Positions 62,976 to 64,000 of a stretch of DNA of 64,000 nt are shown piece after piece. The notes under the pieces were generated by a model. That model worked only from the letters and a program-made list of their open reading frames with translations, ran no database searches and was not told the origin of the DNA. The first letter of the stretch is position 1. Each line of letters starts with the position of its first letter. The translations under genes were made by a program, and so were the position numbers. Source of the DNA: CBDDHT01 sp965228615 (GTDB lineage: Bacteria; Pseudomonadota; Alphaproteobacteria; Rhizobiales; Methyloligellaceae); assembly GCA_965228615.1 (NCBI GenBank), contig CBDDHT010000003.1:1178001-1242000 (forward strand), in the 5' to 3' direction.

Positions 62976-63317
62976 CAAAACGTTTCCCTTGCTCACTCGT
63001 TGACTGCCATTATGGCCCGCCAAGCCTGGATTCGACCAGTCCTATTCGATCAACTGATCACGACCATTGTGAGAAAGAAACCTGCGGATCACGCGACGAC
63101 TGTGTTGATGGTGTTCACTCGACCGGTGCACACCTTGATGACGGTATAGGCTATTGGATTCCGTACAGGCCAAGGCGCAATAAATAGCGACGCCGGCATG
63201 GAAATCCATACCGGCGTCGGTTCAGCCTAACCATGACGAAACAGCGATCGTCACGATCCGATTACTACTTCATATCGCCGGAACGACAGACTCGGGAATG
63301 CCCTAGCTACGTGCAAC
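62976..63317. other. 342-base gap upstream of the exported protein and downstream of the chemotaxis receptor
   Basis: No gene is seen. It contains the hairpin at 63188-63219 and presumably the promoter of the exported protein gene, for which I see no clear hexamers. Confidence 0.4.
63188..63219 (-). terminator. hairpin downstream of the chemotaxis receptor
   Basis: Nine-base arms CGACGCCGG / CCGGCGTCG enclose an inner ATGG-AAAT-CCAT stem. On the minus strand a weak CTATTTATT follows. It lies about 100 bases after the receptor stop. Confidence 0.45.
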
Positions 63318-64000
63318 CTAAGCGGCACGGATCTTGGATATGAATTCTGTGACCGCAGATTTCATATTCTCCGATTGGTTCGAAAGCTCGCCCGCCGCTA
63401 CCGCTACCTGATTGGAAGCCACTCCGGCTTCATTGGCAGCCTGCGTCACATCACTGATGTTCCTGGTGACATCACCGGTGCCCGCCGCAGCCTCCTGAAC
63501 ATTCCGGGAAATTTCCTGTGTGGTTGCCCCTTGCTCTTCAATCGCCGCCGCGATCGCCGACGAGGTTTCATCCAAACTACCGATGACCTGACTGATCTCG
63601 CCAATCGATGTCACTGCCTCCTGAGTCATCGCTTGGATTTGTTCGATTTCCTGGGTGATGTTCTCGGTAGCCTTGGCGGTTTGACTGGCTAGTTCCTTTA
63701 CTTCGCCGGCAACCACTGCGAAGCCCTTGCCTGCCTCACCAGCACGCGCGGCTTCGATAGTTGCGTTCAGAGCCAGCAGGTTTGTCTGCTCAGCGATCTC
63801 CGAGATCATCTTTACGATTCCGCCGATCTGATCAGTTCGTTCAGCAAGGCTCTCGATTTGAGTGGATGTTGTAACCACAGTCTCAACCGCGGTTTTCGTT
63901 GCATCCGACGCCTGCACCATCTGTTGATTGATTTCACTGATCGAGGCCGCCATTTCCTCAGCCGCCGAGGCAACTGTCTGAACATTCGAGGCGGCCTCTT
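63318..64000 (-). CDS. methyl-accepting chemotaxis protein, C-terminal signalling domain (truncated by the window edge)
   Basis: Chemoreceptors control CheA through this domain. The reading frame stays open to the window end, so only the last 227 residues or so are present. The signalling hairpin tip is seen in IAEQTNLLALNATIEAARAGEAGKGFAVVAGEVKELA. Long flanking coiled-coil helices follow (TQEAVTSIGEISQVIGSL). The sensor domain is not in the window, so the ligand cannot be inferred. Confidence 0.93.
   Translation of the reverse strand, partial: EAASNVQTVASAAEEMAASISEINQQMVQASDATKTAVETVVTTSTQIESLAERTDQIGGIVKMISEIAEQTNLLALNATIEAARAGEAGKGFAVVAGEVKELASQTAKATENITQEIEQIQAMTQEAVTSIGEISQVIGSLDETSSAIAAAIEEQGATTQEISRNVQEAAAGTGDVTRNISDVTQAANEAGVASNQVAVAAGELSNQSENMKSAVTEFISKIRAA

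Overview
The window reads as a chromosomal segment of an alphaproteobacterium, most likely of the Hyphomicrobiales (Rhizobiales) type. Four things point there: a circularly permuted, two-piece type tmRNA gene next to an SspB-alpha adaptor gene; a long division/cell-wall (dcw) cluster whose distal end runs ftsZ-lpxC-bamD-recN-ligA; a prmA-pepP neighbourhood; and an alpha-type Zur box. MurE carries the DNPR motif expected for meso-diaminopimelate peptidoglycan. I see no tRNA, CRISPR array, complete insertion sequence or prophage.

Positions 1-9.4 kb hold the 3' part of a D-2-hydroxyacid dehydrogenase gene, the permuted ssrA gene, sspB, fumC, a small ribbon-helix-helix gene, a very large AsmA-family gene and a D-lactate dehydrogenase-type flavoprotein gene. 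Positions 9.4-19 kb are more accessory: a ClC channel, a secreted DUF4864/RskA-C fusion, an anchored M28 peptidase, and then a compact redox locus. That locus is a MarR regulator facing an ABM monooxygenase, a membrane protein fused to CDGSH/ferredoxin/CDGSH iron-sulfur domains, a cytochrome b561 and a DUF2269-like membrane protein. It is followed by a 167-bp inverted-repeat element and a secreted HExxH protein. Positions 19-32.4 kb hold a Zur-box-led DUF1826-folE unit, a UvrD helicase, an MFS transporter ending at a 132-bp palindrome, an NTF2-like protein, a GcvR-like ACT protein, a DUF3754-prmA pair, two small basic proteins, pepP and an SDR gene.

Positions 32.4-57.5 kb, all on the minus strand, are ligA, recN, bamD, lpxC and the complete dcw cluster read from mraZ: mraZ-rsmH-ftsL-ftsI-murE-murF-mraY-murD-ftsW-murG-murC-murB-ddl-ftsQ-ftsA-ftsZ. 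Many junctions are ATGA or GTGA overlaps, so the cluster looks translationally coupled. Upstream of mraZ lies a striking 10-bp-period GGG array that resembles an extended set of MraZ boxes, plus a large leader hairpin. Positions 58-64 kb hold a lipoprotein alpha/beta hydrolase, rnpB (RNase P RNA, minus strand), a tyrosine-rich exported protein, an AmiD-type amidase overlapping a DjlA-like co-chaperone, a DMT exporter, a small exported protein and the C-terminus of a chemotaxis receptor running off the window.

The best candidate for an undescribed system is the MarR-controlled redox locus at 13.5-16.8 kb. Other items worth following are the HExxH exoprotein, the two long perfect inverted repeats that each carry a neighbour's stop codon, the GGG decamer array upstream of mraZ, and the Zur-box control of a zinc-type FolE. 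All assignments come from reading the sequence and remembered family features; no database search was run.
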